64,000 bases of DNA, taken from Begonia masoniana. Lineage: Eukaryota; Streptophyta; Magnoliopsida; Cucurbitales; Begoniaceae. Location of the stretch: contig CM039510.1 in the NCBI GenBank assembly GCA_022432975.1, forward strand, positions 14,092,381 through 14,156,380, written 5' to 3'. The translations under genes and the position numbers were made by a program. The notes under the pieces were generated by a model that did not search any database, was not told where the DNA came from, and saw only the letters and a list, made by a program, of their open reading frames with translations. The first letter of the stretch is position 1. Every line of letters starts with the position of its first letter. Below are positions 9,720 through 21,779 of this stretch, piece after piece.

Positions 9720-11288
9720 TAGATAACGTATTTAGATCTGAAATGAGTATACACCCTATGAGATATGGATTTTAAGTAGGTAGAGATTGTGTCTAATTGA
9801 CAACCTTTTGGGAGTATTAGATTACGACTAGTCACATCTCCCCATTGATGCGCTCTAACCTAGTCGTCCTAACCTAAGCCATTCATGCACTACTCGGTCT
9901 CGACCTGCCACACACGAGTCGATCCCTAGAAATTTACTAACTTAATCTCACCTCTAAGTTTACTTAGATGGTTTCGGTGATAATTCTCACTCCCCCTATA
10001 ATCGTAAATTTCTCAATTTGTTATCCTTTAAACGCCAATCTAAGCTCTCATTTATTCCAACGATCTACTTACCTTCACTAAATTCCTCAAGGCTACTTTG
10101 AGTTCATCGACTAATCTATTTTTGTTCGCTCCTTCTAGTCAAGTCCCAACTAATCTTCTCGACATTTATTCTAAGTTCAATCCTCGAATTATATTTTAAT
10201 CTAGATACTCTTACTTCACACGAACCGTCAATATACGAGCTCTACAATACCCTTTCCTCTATTTAAACACCCTCCATATGTCACCACAATCGAGAGTATT
10301 CCTTCATGGGTTCATTTCTAAATTTTTATAGACTTGACCGTGCTTAGAGCAAATAGAGTTTAAGATAAACAAAGGAGTGTAACGTAAGCAGTGTGAGAAC
10401 TTTAATTAAGAATATAGTGGTAGAATTTAAGGACAAATCTTAGAATCGTTTATAAGGAAACTTTGATGACATAGTTCGAGGAGTATAACCGTATAAGCTT
10501 AATTGTAAAATCCGCCTTGAAATAACTGGCGGGATTGGTGAGTTGCCCAGGAAACTATGCGATTTAGGAGATTTAGTAAGACTTAATATGTGAGTGAGAA
10601 TATGTACAATCCAATTGAGAGTAGAGATTTCAAATTTAAGGCTAATGTTGGAAGGTACAGTCGACGTCTTGGATTAGAATCGTAGAGATTGTCCCTAGGG
10701 ATGACATGATCAGAGTTAATAAAAGGAAGTTCGAATTTTGTTAGAGATAGAATTCTAAGTAAATAGCGACTGTAACTCCTAGTTTGACTCACATAGACAA
10801 GGAAGTATTATAGTCGTATAGTTGCAAAGTGTAACAATGAGGACCTAATTAGGAAACCCGTACCAAAATAGTCTCCGAAGGTCAATAGGTTACCCAGGAA
10901 GATAGGTGACAAGGAAATCTTATGGGTGATGCAGTTACAAGGAATCATTACCCGAGCGAATATAGAAGTTTGGGTCGACGTGAGTCTCGACTACAGACGA
11001 AGCCAACGAAGTTATAGAGAAGTTTAGGTAAAACGAATGGAGATTTAAGGACTTAACTGAACTCAGTACTTTAGTAAGGAAGTGTACGATCAGATCGAAG
11101 GTAGAGAATACAAGTTTGAGGCCGATATTGGAGAGTACAGTGGACAGTTTGGTTGAGAACCACGAAGAGTGACAGTAAGTACAAAGGATAACTGAAGCGT
11201 AAGGCCGCGTGATATGAGACATTAGCATCAAAGGCTATATAAGCTGGGTTAAATTTTGAGGACAAAATTCTAAATAAGGTGGGTAGAA
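9720..11288 (+). other. Non-coding filler in place of pol in element B
   Basis: A few dozen bases still resemble the protease start (to about 9740). After that no protease, RT, RNase H or integrase motif is seen in any frame. Two stretches resemble each other about 480 bp apart (about 10590-10670 and 11075-11150; both hold GTAGAGA, AAGTTTGAGG-like and TTGGAAGGTACAGT-like blocks), suggesting an old tandem duplication. The end matches other gypsy 3' ends (TTTTGAGGACAAAATTCTAA), with the polypurine tract AAGGTGGGTAGAA before 11289. Confidence 0.7.
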
Positions 11289-13926
11289 TGTAATGTCCCG
11301 GCTTTTTGGGATATTATTATTTTAATATAAATGGCATTTTAGTAAATATGTCAAATCAATCTCGTTCTCGAAAAGAAAGCATCATTATGATCCTAACGAT
11401 TAATAGGAATTTTAAGGAAATTATGAGAATTTTCGGAGTTTAGACGCTATATTCCGAGTAAATACATTTATCGAAATGTAAATGACGTTTTAGTAAAAAT
11501 AGCAAACGAGGTCCAAATCGCGAACGGACAGTTTTATTAAATCATAAATAATAAGTTGGACGTATTGGTGAAATAAGGAAATTTAGGAGAACCCGAATCT
11601 TTAGCCGAATAACGAAACGAAGGACGAAACAAATAGAAATTAAGTGCTAAGGGCAAAACGGTAATTTGCCAAGTCAATATTATAAAAAATAACTTAAACC
11701 TCATTTCTCCTCATTTCTCCTCGACAGTTTGAAGTTCCAGAGAGCGTTCTCTCTGTTTGCCGCGGCGATCCAACATCTCCGATCTCCGTTTCTCCTCCGT
11801 TCTTCCTCCGTTCTTCGCGATTTCTCTTCCGATCGACGTCCTAGGTATGAATCTATGATTCTAGAGCTTTAGTTTTCAGTTTTCGGACCGGTTTAACGTT
11901 AGGGTTTCGTTAGGGTTTAGGTTAAAAATACGATTTCGGGTTTAAAAATCAATGGGTTATCTTAGTTTATGAACGTATGGAACTTGTTGAACGTTATTGG
12001 ACGAAGTTAAATTGAATTGTGGAAAAATGTTAAATTTGAGAATTTAGGGATTTTCGAGAAAAGTTCGTAAATTGTGAATTGGGGTGCCGAGCGTAGATTG
12101 CTCGATGAAATAGCTCAACGAATGGAATTAAAAGTTCAGGAAGTTCCTTAGTTAAGGTTTTGTTGAATTCGAACGATTAGAAGTTTAAACACGTGATATT
12201 GATAATTGTTGTGGTTTTGCCTCAGACAAATAACGCTCGTGGGCGGAGCTTGTGCTGTAACGGACGCGAGGTAAGTTCTCGTGATCTTTTCTGGCCGATT
12301 GGCCTACACCGTACTTCGATGTAGCGTCGAGGATCTTAATGGATTGTTTGTTTTAATTGCTTTGGTCGGGTAGTTAGGTTGGTTTTAAGTTGTTATAGGT
12401 TATTCTGTTTCGGTCTGGATGGTATACATGTTGCTTGTTTATTGCATCGTATAGTTATGTTATGTTCATATCTGTTCATGCATCACGTGTTTTTAAAGAT
12501 CATGAAAAACGAATTTCTGCACGATGTTTTAAAGTAAATGCAAAGAAAGAATGACCCTTCGGTATACAGTTTAAATGACCCTTCGGTATATAGTTTAAAT
12601 GACCCATCGGTATATAGTTAAATGACCCATCGGTATATAGTTTAAATGACCCTTCGGTATACAGTTTAAATGACCCTTCGGTATACAGTTTAAATGACCC
12701 TTCGGTATATAGTTTAAATGGCCCATCGGTATACAGTTTATAGCAAAGCAAAGCAATCGGTATACAGTTTAAAGCAAAGCAAAGTAAAGTAAAGCAAAGC
12801 AAAGTAAAGTAAAGTAAAGCAAAGCAAAGCAAAGCAAAGCAAAGCAAAGTAAAGTAAAGTAAAGTAAAGTAAAGCAAAGTAAAGAAAAGAACGCATGATT
12901 TATAGATTCATATGCACAGCACGCATTTGCATTTACTAGAGCTTACTGAGATTTTTATCTCATAGATGTCTGTATGGTGTAGGTGTTTACGAGGAAACAG
13001 GTGAGGACGAGCTTTCTCCTCCTGAGGCATGAGGCAGTTGACGAAAGATGGATTGCGGTGGTGTGTTGCGCAGTCGATGCTTACCTGACCCGTGGGGATG
13101 TGTACGTATTTTGGGGGACTGTCTGAACGTTTGGGTTAAACTGTATAGACATAGTAGGATGCTTAGTCTGGTAGATGATAGGTTTATTTGTGATGTTTAA
13201 AATGTTTTGGGTAAATGTATTTAAACGTTTTGTTAAACCTTTGATTATTGTTATAAAAATGCCTTGGATGGTTTTAGGATTGTTACGGGTATGCTCGGTT
13301 TTTAGAGCTATCCATGCAGTTGGATTTCGTAAAGTCCGCTGCCACGTAGTTAAGTTTAAGTTACAGTTTGATTGGGATATAGATAAGAAAAATGGTGTAT
13401 GGACGAGAATTTGATGGAGTATAAGAAGGGGTTGCTCTCTGGAATCGGATTCCAGAGAGCTATCACTTGGGAACTTGCTCTCTGGAAATTCCAGAGAGCA
13501 AGTGTTATGTGCCGGTCGCTGCAATATGCAGCGCCTGATCGCTGCACAAGTGCAGCGTTTGGGCGCTGCAATATGCAGCGCCCGATCGCTGCACAAGTGC
13601 AGCGACAGTGCGCTGTACAATGCAGTGCACGCGGCGATCGAGCGCTGCAAATGGCAGCGCCCGGTCGCTGCTGCATTTTGAGGGCAGAATTCCGATTCTG
13701 CCCTCCCTTCTTTTATTTGTTTTATTAAATGTTTTAGTTTTAATTGTTTATTAAAGGTTTTGTTTAAATGCTTTTAAAGTTCAGTTTTAATTCCGACTTC
13801 AGTTCTGATTTCAACTTTAGTTTAGATTCCGCATTAAGTTTTATTAAAGCATAGAAAAGTAAAAAGTATAAAATAAAATGAAAAATTTATACGGAGAAAA
13901 TGGGGTACAGTATTAGGGGTGTTACA
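11289..13926 (+). repeat. 3' LTR of element B
   Basis: It is nearly identical to 5781-8415. Visible differences are scattered, mostly transitions (for example in the first 700 bp), an 11-bp tandem insertion of TTCCTCCGTTC near 11812, fewer pentamers, and one extra GC palindrome unit. Confidence 0.92.
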
Positions 13927-15654
13927 AACTGTGGACGATGTTCTCGTCCACTACTACAGGGATTTAACAACTACGGGTTTTTGTCCACAGACCACGTGAC
14001 TCATTTAAATTGTCACCCATGGTCCACGTGACCTTATCGACCACGGGATTATACGAACTCATCGTCCACGGACCCATCGTCCATAGACTTACTTAAATTT
14101 GTCGTCCACAAGCCACGTGACCTAATCGTTTGCCCACGTGACTTATTTAACTTAATCGTCCACACAACTTACTCAACTCACTAGTCCACATAGGCTACTT
14201 GACGCACTCGTCCACGCAGACTACTTATGCCTTATTCGTCCACGCAGACTATATAACGAACTCATCCACGCAGACTACTTATACCTTATTCGTCCACGCA
14301 GACTACATAACTCACTCGTCGACGGAATAGACTACTGTTTTTTCCTATTAACTTTGGACGACTTTCCTCAAGACATAAGCATAATTTGACCGATTATACA
14401 CCAAACATTAGATAATCCTGACTACTAAGAGAATTTATAAACTTTGACAGCAAGCATTCAAAATAACTTAAAACCACTACTTACTCAAAATCCAGAAAAT
14501 AACTCCTATCAAAATCAACCATGTTTTATAATCAGAATCATTTCAAAAGCATATCGAAACATTTAAAACTATCACTGCTATCAGAATTCTAATCTCACAA
14601 TTAACTAAACCTTTATCCATAAAAATTCCTCACATGACGACACTAGTCAAACCGCCTCATCAGTGCACCAGGTCGTGGCAAGGATACATTCCATCAACTG
14701 CGCCTATACATCAATAAACTCAGAGAATTCAACTATAGTTACCTCAGAACCTATATCACAAAACTCATCTATTAGTCTAATGCTAAATAAGTAGAGCAAT
14801 AATGAAATGAAATGCTGAAACATAAATCCTATTCATGCTGTTTCTACTTTCACAACTCAGTTGAATTCGTACTCGTTCTCTGCTGATCTGATCCTTCTGT
14901 ACATTGGGAAGTCGATCAATTTTCCCAAAGTCATACATCCTCTAACTCGATTAAGGGGCGGATTAGTTCCCTTAATAGTTGATCTGATTTTCTGTTCATG
15001 CCTTACCATGCCATTACATGTAAATTCATTTTCGTAAGCTTCCAAAACAAACATGATGCATGATGTACTAGAAAACATACAAAACATGCATAAATCCTAC
15101 TGTTTTGTGATGTAGGCCCGAAGGCGCACACAAACTCTACTTACCTGGCTTCCTGAAAAATGGACAGTTGTAAGCTACTTCAGAAGTTTGGTCACCTAAA
15201 GTCATAAACAGAACATTAATCAAATCTTCACCAAACTAAATCCTAAATCGACAAGAAATCTAAGGAAACTAGTTTGGAACTTTGATAATCGTGGATTCCC
15301 GATTTTTCGCCACAAACCGAACCCATTCTCAAACACACACGTTGTACTCCCTCTGTTATCTTGCCACTAAAACACAAGGTAAACGAAGGAAACTCACCTA
15401 GGCTGGAGGAATCGGAGGGAGAAACTCTTAGAGCACTCTGCTGAGCTGAGAACCGAAAAGGAAGTGGAAAACAGTGGCGGCTAAACCTCATTAAACTCTT
15501 TCCTTAAATATGTTATCCACTATATAATCCAGTTACATATATGCCCCTGCCTAAACACTTATTAACCTAATCACCTTTTTCTCCCAATTTCATGCCCAAA
15601 AATGTACATCAAAATTTGATAAAATAATTTGATTTAATGGAACCGGGTGTTACA
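13927..15654 (-). repeat. 5' LTR of element A, part 2 (right of element B)
   Basis: It resumes exactly where 5780 stopped, with the AACTG duplication at its left edge, and follows 2275-4082 to the terminal TGTTACA. CACGTG boxes (about 13993-14140), CGTCCACGCAGACTA repeats (14180-14330) and the other landmarks are shared with the first LTR. The open frames here are shadows. Confidence 0.9.
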
Positions 15655-15869
15655 AAATGAGGGTTAAGTTTCCAGCCCTGAAGGCCCAACGTCGTATTGA
15701 TGTTAGAATTGTGTGTTATGATGATGTTTAATCGTAGTAGGGATTTTAGTGAGTCGGGTAGCCTAGGATAGAGCATTAGTTATTAGTTAAGAGTCTTATC
15801 CGCCTACGGGCTATAGATGTTACGACAATGTTAGAAATCATTTTTGATAAATGTTGTATCTGTAGATCT
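15655..15869 (+). repeat. LTR fragment D, left part
   Basis: It resembles 47690-47885 in the 3' LTR of F (GTTAAG..., CCAGCCCTGAAGG, GTCGTATTGATGTTAGAATTG, GAGTCGGGTAGCCTAGGATAGAG). It ends in GATCT, the target duplication of element C, and continues at 33688. The first 880 bp expected for this LTR family are missing at the junction with A. Confidence 0.8.
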
Positions 15870-18359
15870 TGTAACACCCGACAATCCTGGCCAGGTGATC
15901 TTCTTAACCGAATTAACTGTCACCTTTATTTTTGGTCCTTTGATTTGAATTTAATGTCAAGGCTTATTTGATTGCTAATTGTGTGGTGGCAGAATTGTAA
16001 TTGTGAGGGATTTCAATTGGTATAAATAGAAAATGGAAACATTAAACCTAAAAAAAAAGACCTCACTGTAGCCGACACATTCACTCTCGGCGATTTCTCT
16101 TCTCCAGAGCTCTCCCTCTCAGCCAGCTACAGCTCCTTTCGGCGACCGATTCTTCAGTCTCCACCCCGACGAATTCACACCCTAGGTAAGACTCGACAAT
16201 GTAGTTGCTGGTTAACCATTTTGAGCTCTGTTTTTCAGCTAAGCTCTGTAGTTTCGGAATCTTTAATGACAGAGTTGTTTTGGTGACATTTTAATCCGCA
16301 TTTAGTAATGGCATTTCCGATTCGAATCTGGACATTAAGATAATCGACTGTGTACAGCTGCTAGGTTGAATCTGATTATTTAGGATCTGGAAACTGAATC
16401 CACGCACACAAGGTGCTGACTAGAGAACCTAGAAGTACTAATGTGTTAGATTCTAGGATAACTATTAGTTAGGACCTTTAGGATTTTGTTTAACTCTGTA
16501 ATGTAGAATATTCTAGGTGAAGAAGATTGCAGAGAAGTGCTCCATTTGCTAAGGAAATCAGGTAAGTGAATGTGTAGGATTGCCCGGCCTTTAGGGCCCT
16601 ACATCACAAGGGTACTAGTTAGGAGTTGTTTTTCCACGTTTAAAGGTTATCTGGGTTTTTTTCTGTTAGTTACGATACTTGAATTGAAAGAATGATCCTT
16701 GTTAGATGTGTGATCTGTTCAGTAGAATAATGAACCAAGGGTATCCCTGCTCATACATAACGAATGTTTCTCTAGCATATGAAAATGTTTTAACTGCATG
16801 TTTTCTCTCATGAATAAAATATGAATATGAAACTTATACAACATGGATTATGAGAGGGTTGGGAGCGGTTTGGCGTATGTCACTGTCCAAAAGAGGGACC
16901 AAGAATACGACCCGCAAGGGACTATATACACTTTCACTGTCGAACTCCCTTTACCGGCACAAATCCTCTCTTAATCCATACAATGTAAATGATGAATATG
17001 AACGATGAATATGAACGTGAATATGAACAAGAACAAGAAAGATTCATGAGCATGTGTTTCTTTAAATTGTGCATTCATGCATATGTGTTAGCATCACATT
17101 CCTTACTAAGCATTAGGCTTATAGTTTAAACCTTATGATATAGGTGAAGAATTAACAGGTGAGGATTCCAAATCCAAAGAGGAAGTTTAAGTCTGGTTGC
17201 TGGATGTGCTCAGGGTGACAGTGCGTTGCTGGAAGAGGCGATTATGACCTGTGGTTACTGCTCATGTGATGTCAGTAAGGATTATGAAAACTGAGGTTAA
17301 AGTAGGATGAGTTTTCTCTTGTCATTAGATACTAGAATATGACTGATACAATTTCTAAGTAGGATGGGGTTTCTCTTAAGAGCGTTATATTTTTAAGTAT
17401 TACTTGTTCTAGCTTCTGAGCTCGAGAATGATTTTGAGAATTTATATATATGCGATGGTCTGTTTTAATGGAGCCTTCCGCTATGTATACTCAGATTGAG
17501 TTTATGTTTAAATCAGAGCAGGATCATATTGTCGTGATGAGAGTGTGTGAACAATTTGGATGTCCTCTATGGGTAAATGTCAAAGGTGTTTGCCCACCGA
17601 TGGATATTTTCTATCAGTAAAAGTCTTCTAATAAGTTAAGGTTTCCCTGTTTTTAAAGCAAATTCTATCGGATGATGTGAATAAAGATGAGTAATCGGAT
17701 GATGTGAGTAGTGCTGTTTTAATTGGATGAGTAAATCATCTGGCTGACGTCATCGGCAAGAGTAGTTTAAACTTTGTCGTTTGTGATCGGATGATGTTGT
17801 TTATTCTATCGGATGATGTTGTTTATTTTATCGGATGAGTGTATATAGGTTTTGTCGTCTAGCGATCGGAAGGAGTCTTAACAGGATGAGTAAATCATCC
17901 GGCTAACGTCATCGGCAGGGGTAGTTTAAACTTTGTCGTTTGTGATCGGATGATGTTGTTTATCCTATCGAATGATGTTGTTTATTTTATCGGATGAGTG
18001 TATATAAGTTTTGTCGTTAGCGATCGGATTAAGTTTAATGTGGCACGTGGGATGCACATGTTGATCGGTGGATGTCTGTAAATCCATGCAACCTCGCGAA
18101 CGATGAAGTCGTGAGGTCTGAGGGCACCTTCCTTCTGCCCGATCGTGTTAGGAAATCAATGTCTGAGTTTAGTCGCCTGGCTCTGCGACTAGTTATGCCG
18201 ACAGTTTTATGGATGAGTCGAGTGTTGAAGAGTTAGTTTTGTCAGATATGACAATGGGTTAAGGTTCTTTCCGTTAAAAAAAAATGAACAGAGAGAATAT
18301 TTAGAGTGAAAGTTCCACGAAAATATGAATTAGTCTCGGCCCTTACCGTGGTCGTGACA
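15870..18359 (+). repeat. 5' LTR of element C
   Basis: It starts TGTAACACCCG and ends GGTCGTGACA. It contains TATAAATAG near 16021, CCTAGGTAAG at 16191-16200, CAGGTAAGTG near 16559, CCTTTAGGGCCCTACATCAC near 16590, and a CATTAGGCTTATAG...TATAGGTG...ACAGGTGAGG block at about 17110-17165. Two copies of a repeat of about 175 bp lie at about 17690-18030; the 3' LTR has three. The repeat holds ACGTCATC motifs. Confidence 0.9.
17590..18030 (+). repeat. Approximately 175-bp tandem repeat in the 5' LTR of C
   Basis: Each unit has GATGAGTAAATCATC, an ACGTCATCGGCA box, AGTAGTTTAAACTTTGTC, GATCGGATGATGTTGTTTAT and GAGTGTATATA(G)G(T)TTTTGTCG. TGACGTCA at about 17738 is a palindromic ACGT-core site; the second copy has TAACGTCA. 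Shorter units built on TCGGATGATG are nested inside. Confidence 0.8.
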
Positions 18360-18363
18360 ACTA

Positions 18364-18375
18364 TGGTATCAAAGC
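18364..18375 (+). other. Primer binding site of element C
   Basis: TGGTATCAAAGC lies four bases after the LTR end. It has one mismatch to the iMet-tRNA site. Confidence 0.8.
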
Positions 18376-18521
18376 AAAACTGGGTTCTAAAATCGATTCT
18401 GTAGACAGCCTTCCAGCACAGACCGTCACATGAGCACACTCTAACAACTGTAAGTGTTTATGATTTTAGCGATGTCCTTAAGTTAAGATGTGTTTATGAC
18501 TAATTATTTAGGAATCTTAAG

Positions 18522-19445
18522 ATGGTAAGAGGCCAACAGAGAGATGACAATGTGGATAGCAATACTATCGCCCAACTAACAGAGTTGGTCATTCGCCAAT
18601 CCCGACAGATCGAGCAACTTGTAGCCACTAGGGAGGAACAAGGAAATTCTAGCACTAATGCAGCTCGAGATCAGGGTGATGAACGTTTCCATTGACTTCG
18701 ACCTCCGACGTTTAATGGTCAAGTTTCGGATCCTGTTTATGCTGAGGAATGGCTCCGGAAGATGGAAGACATGTTCAAGTATGCAAAGGTGGATGAAGGA
18801 GATAAGGTCACCTGTGCTGTTTTCCACTTGGAACTGGATGCGAGGTATTGGTGGGACTCAATCCAGAGCACCGTGAATACAGGAGCTATGACCTGGGGAA
18901 TGTTTAAGACTGCCTTCTACGACAAGTACTTCAGCCAAGCTGTTCGGACTAGCAAGAAGATGGAATTTATGCAGCTGCGTCAAACCGGTTCTATGGCCCA
19001 TTATATATGTAAGTTTGAGGCGTTATCTCTGTTTGCACCCCATATGATAGAAGATGAAGAAGACAAGATCGACCAATTTGTTCTTGGAATAAAACCAGGC
19101 TTGTATAGAGGAGTAAAGACTGCGGGAATTCACAATGTGCCGTTTTCCGAGGTGGCGGCTAAAGCCTTAGAACTGGAAGAGGTTGAGGTAACACTACAAG
19201 AACAACGTGAGCAATCGAAGAAGTTTACCAGAGAGGCTCAACCACCACCACGACAGAACAAGGGTTGGCAGCCATAGCAGAATAGGGGGCCTCAGTAACA
19301 GCAGAAAGGTGTTAAGAGACCTTTCAATCAGAACGATGACCAGGGAAAAGGGAAACGACCACTGGCTCCCCTATGCCCCACCTGTCAGAAGAATCACCCC
19401 GGCGAATGCAAGTTACATTCTGGCCGTTGTTATAGATGTGATAAG
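18522..19445 (+). pseudogene. Gag of element C, interrupted by stops
   Basis: The frame from ATG 18522 (MVRGQQRDDN) has the gag core: FNGQVSDPVYAEEWLRKMED, YWWDSIQS, FKTAFYDKYFSQAVR, FMQLRQTGSMAHYICKFEAL. It has an in-frame TGA at 18693 (expected Arg), TAG at 19275 and TAA at 19296 (expected Gln), all explainable as C-to-T changes. CPTCQKNHPGEC and the start of the knuckle (CYRCDKVG) follow in another frame near 19376-19446. An acceptor-like ATTATTTAG/G ends at 18511, just before the start codon. The same stops recur in the noisy copy (about 20950 and 21530). Confidence 0.85.
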
Positions 19446-19548
19446 GTTGGACCAATAATGGTCAGGGACTGCCCATGCCGCCGGACCCGAATAGAGCGAG
19501 GGTGGCACCTAGAGTTTATGCCTTGATGGAGGGATGATGAGGGGATGT

Positions 19549-21779
19549 TCAGTAAGATTATGAAAACTGAGGTTAAAGTAGATTGAGTTTTCTCTTGTCA
19601 TTAGTACTAGAATATGACGATCCAATTTCTAAGTGGATGGGGTGTTTCTCTTAAGAGCGTTATTTTAAGTATTACTTGTTTAGCTCTGAGCTCGAGAATG
19701 ATTTGAGAATTTTATATATGCGATGGTTGTTTTAATGGAGCCTTACGCTCTATGTATACTCAGATTGAGTTTATGTGTAAAAGCAGAGCAGGATCATATT
19801 GTGGAGAGAGTGTACGTGAACAATTTGGATGTCCTCTATGGTAAAAGCAAATGTGTTTGCCCCCGATGGATATTTTCTATCAGTAAAAGTCGTTCTTAAG
19901 AAGTAAGGTTTCCTGTTTTTAAAGCAAAAATTCTATGGAATATGATGTGAATAAAGATGAGTAAGGATGATGTGAGTAGTGTGTTGTAATTGGATGAGTA
20001 AATCATCTGGCTGACCGTCATCGGAAAGAGTTAGTTTAAACTTGTCGTTTGTGATCGGATGATGTTGTTATTCTATCGATGATGTTGTTTATTTTATTCG
20101 GATGCGGTATATAGTTTTGTCGCTAGCGATCGGAAAGGAGACGGGTCTTAACAGGATGAGGAATCATCCGGCTAAGTCTCGGGAGGGGTAGTTAACTTTG
20201 CGTTTGTGATCGGATGATGTGTTTATCCTATCGAATGCTGTTGTTTATTTTATCGGATGCGTGTATATAAGTTTTGCGTATCGACGGATTAGTTAATGTG
20301 GCCGTGGGATGCACATGTTGATCGTGGATGTCTGTAAATCCATGCAACCTCGCGGAACGATGAAGTCGTGAGGTCTGGAGGGAAACTTCATTTGTTTCCC
20401 CGAGTCGTATTAGGATCAAGCTGAGTTTAGTCGCCTGGCTCTGCGCCTAGTTATGCGACAGTTTTATGGAGAGTCGAGTGTGAAGAGTAGTTTTGTCAAT
20501 ATGACAAATGGGTTACGTTCTTTCCGTTAAAAAAAAATGAAAAGAGAGAATATTAGAGGGAAAGTCCACTAAAATATGAATTATCTCGGCCCTTAACGTC
20601 CGTCGTGACAACTATGGTATCAAAGCAAAACTGGGGTGTTTCTAAAATCGAATATGTAGACAGCCTCGCCAGCAAGACCGTCACATGAGCACACTCTAAC
20701 AATGAAGTGTTTATGATTTTTAGCGATTGTCTTTAAGTTAAGATTTAAGATGTGTTTTGACTAATATTTAGGAATTTAAGTGGTAAGAGGCAAACAGAGA
20801 GATGACAATGTGGATAGCAATACTATCGCCCCAAATAACAGAGTTGGTCATTCGCCAAATCCCGACAGATCAGAGAACTGTAGCACTAGGGAGGAACAAG
20901 GAAAATTCTAGCACTAATGCAGCGCGAGCTCAGGGTGATGAACGTTTCCATTGACTTCGACTCGCGTTTAATGGTCAGTTTCGGATCTGTTTATGTGAGG
21001 AATGGCTCAGGAAGATGGAAGACATGTTCAAGTATGCAAAGGTGGATGAAGGAGGATTAAGGTCCCTGTGCTCGTTTTCCCTGGCACGGATGCGAGGTAT
21101 GGTGGGGACTCAATCAGAGCACCGTGAATACAGGAGCTATGACCTGGGGGCATGTTAAGGACTGACCGTCTACGACAGTACTTCAGCCAAAGCTGTCGGA
21201 CTAGCAAGAAGATGGAATTTTGCAGCGCGTCAAACCCCGGGTTCTATGGCCCAATTATATATGTAAGTTTGAGGCGTTATCTCTGTTGCCACCCCATATG
21301 ATAGAGGTGACGAAGACAAGATATTGACCAATGTGTTCTTGGAATTAAAACCAGGCTTGTATAGAGGAGTAAAAATGCGGGAATTCACAATGTTGCCGTT
21401 TCCGAGGTGGCGGCTAAAGCCTTAGAACTGGAAGAGGTTGAGTAACACTACAAGAAACAACGTGAGCAATCGAAGAAGTTTTACCAGAGAGGCTAACCAC
21501 CACCACGAAGAACAAGGGTTGGCAGCCATAGCAGAAAGGGGGCTCAGAGTAGTAACAGCAGAAAGGGTAAGAGGACTTTCAATCCGAACGATGACCAGGG
21601 AAAAGGGAAACGACCACATGGCTACACGATGCCCCACCTGTCAGAAAAGAATCACCCCGGCGGATGCAAGTTACATTCGGCCGTTTTATAGATGTGATAA
21701 GGTTGGACACATGTCAGGATGCCCATCCGCCGGACCGAATAGAGCGGGGTGGCACCTAGAGTTATGCCTTGATGGAGGA
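19549..21779 (+). repeat. Noisy repeat of LTR 3' half, primer site and gag (of 17272-19530)
   Basis: It begins at CAGTAAGATTATGAAAACTG, matching 17271 onward, and runs through the LTR end, primer site and gag to GGTGGCACCTAGAGTTATGC. Many one-base indels break the gag frame, but the TGA and TAG of the clean gag are retained. It is probably the left overlap of a gap-filling read. Confidence 0.8.

Larger units (their letters stand above)
5781..13926 (+). mobile_element. Young gag-only LTR retrotransposon B (TR-GAG-like)
   Basis: Two LTRs of about 2.64 kb (5781-8415 and 11289-13926) flank a 2.87-kb interior. A perfect 5-bp target duplication, AACTG, lies at 5776-5780 and 13927-13931. Ends are TGTAATGTCCC and GGTGTTACA. 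The interior has a primer site, an uninterrupted gag (8580-9719) and then about 1.5 kb with no pol homology. A polypurine tract precedes the 3' LTR. By eye the two LTRs differ by about a dozen substitutions plus copy-number changes in tandem repeats, so insertion looks recent. With no pol it must have used enzymes from another element. This matches the published TR-GAG class; the assignment is by structure. Confidence 0.88.
1914..15654 (-). mobile_element. Ty3/gypsy element A, pol deleted, interrupted by element B
   Basis: The outer LTRs are 1914-4082 and 5400-5780 plus 13927-15654. Both begin TGTAACGA on the plus strand and end GGTGTTACA. The internal part (4083-5399) reads on the minus strand: primer site, gag, then directly the integrase tail. 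A polypurine stretch lies next to 4083. The structure and gag type resemble chromodomain-bearing gypsy elements (Tekay/Del-like, inferred). No matching target duplication is seen: GCTTA lies before 1914 and AAATG after 15654. The LTR pair therefore may not derive from one insertion, or a flank was rearranged. Confidence 0.85.

Noticed and set aside
19549..21779. A true second copy of the C gag region (tandem element)
   Set aside because: It shares the private stops of the clean gag, has read-like indels and starts mid-LTR at a junction. Assembly artefact is more likely.
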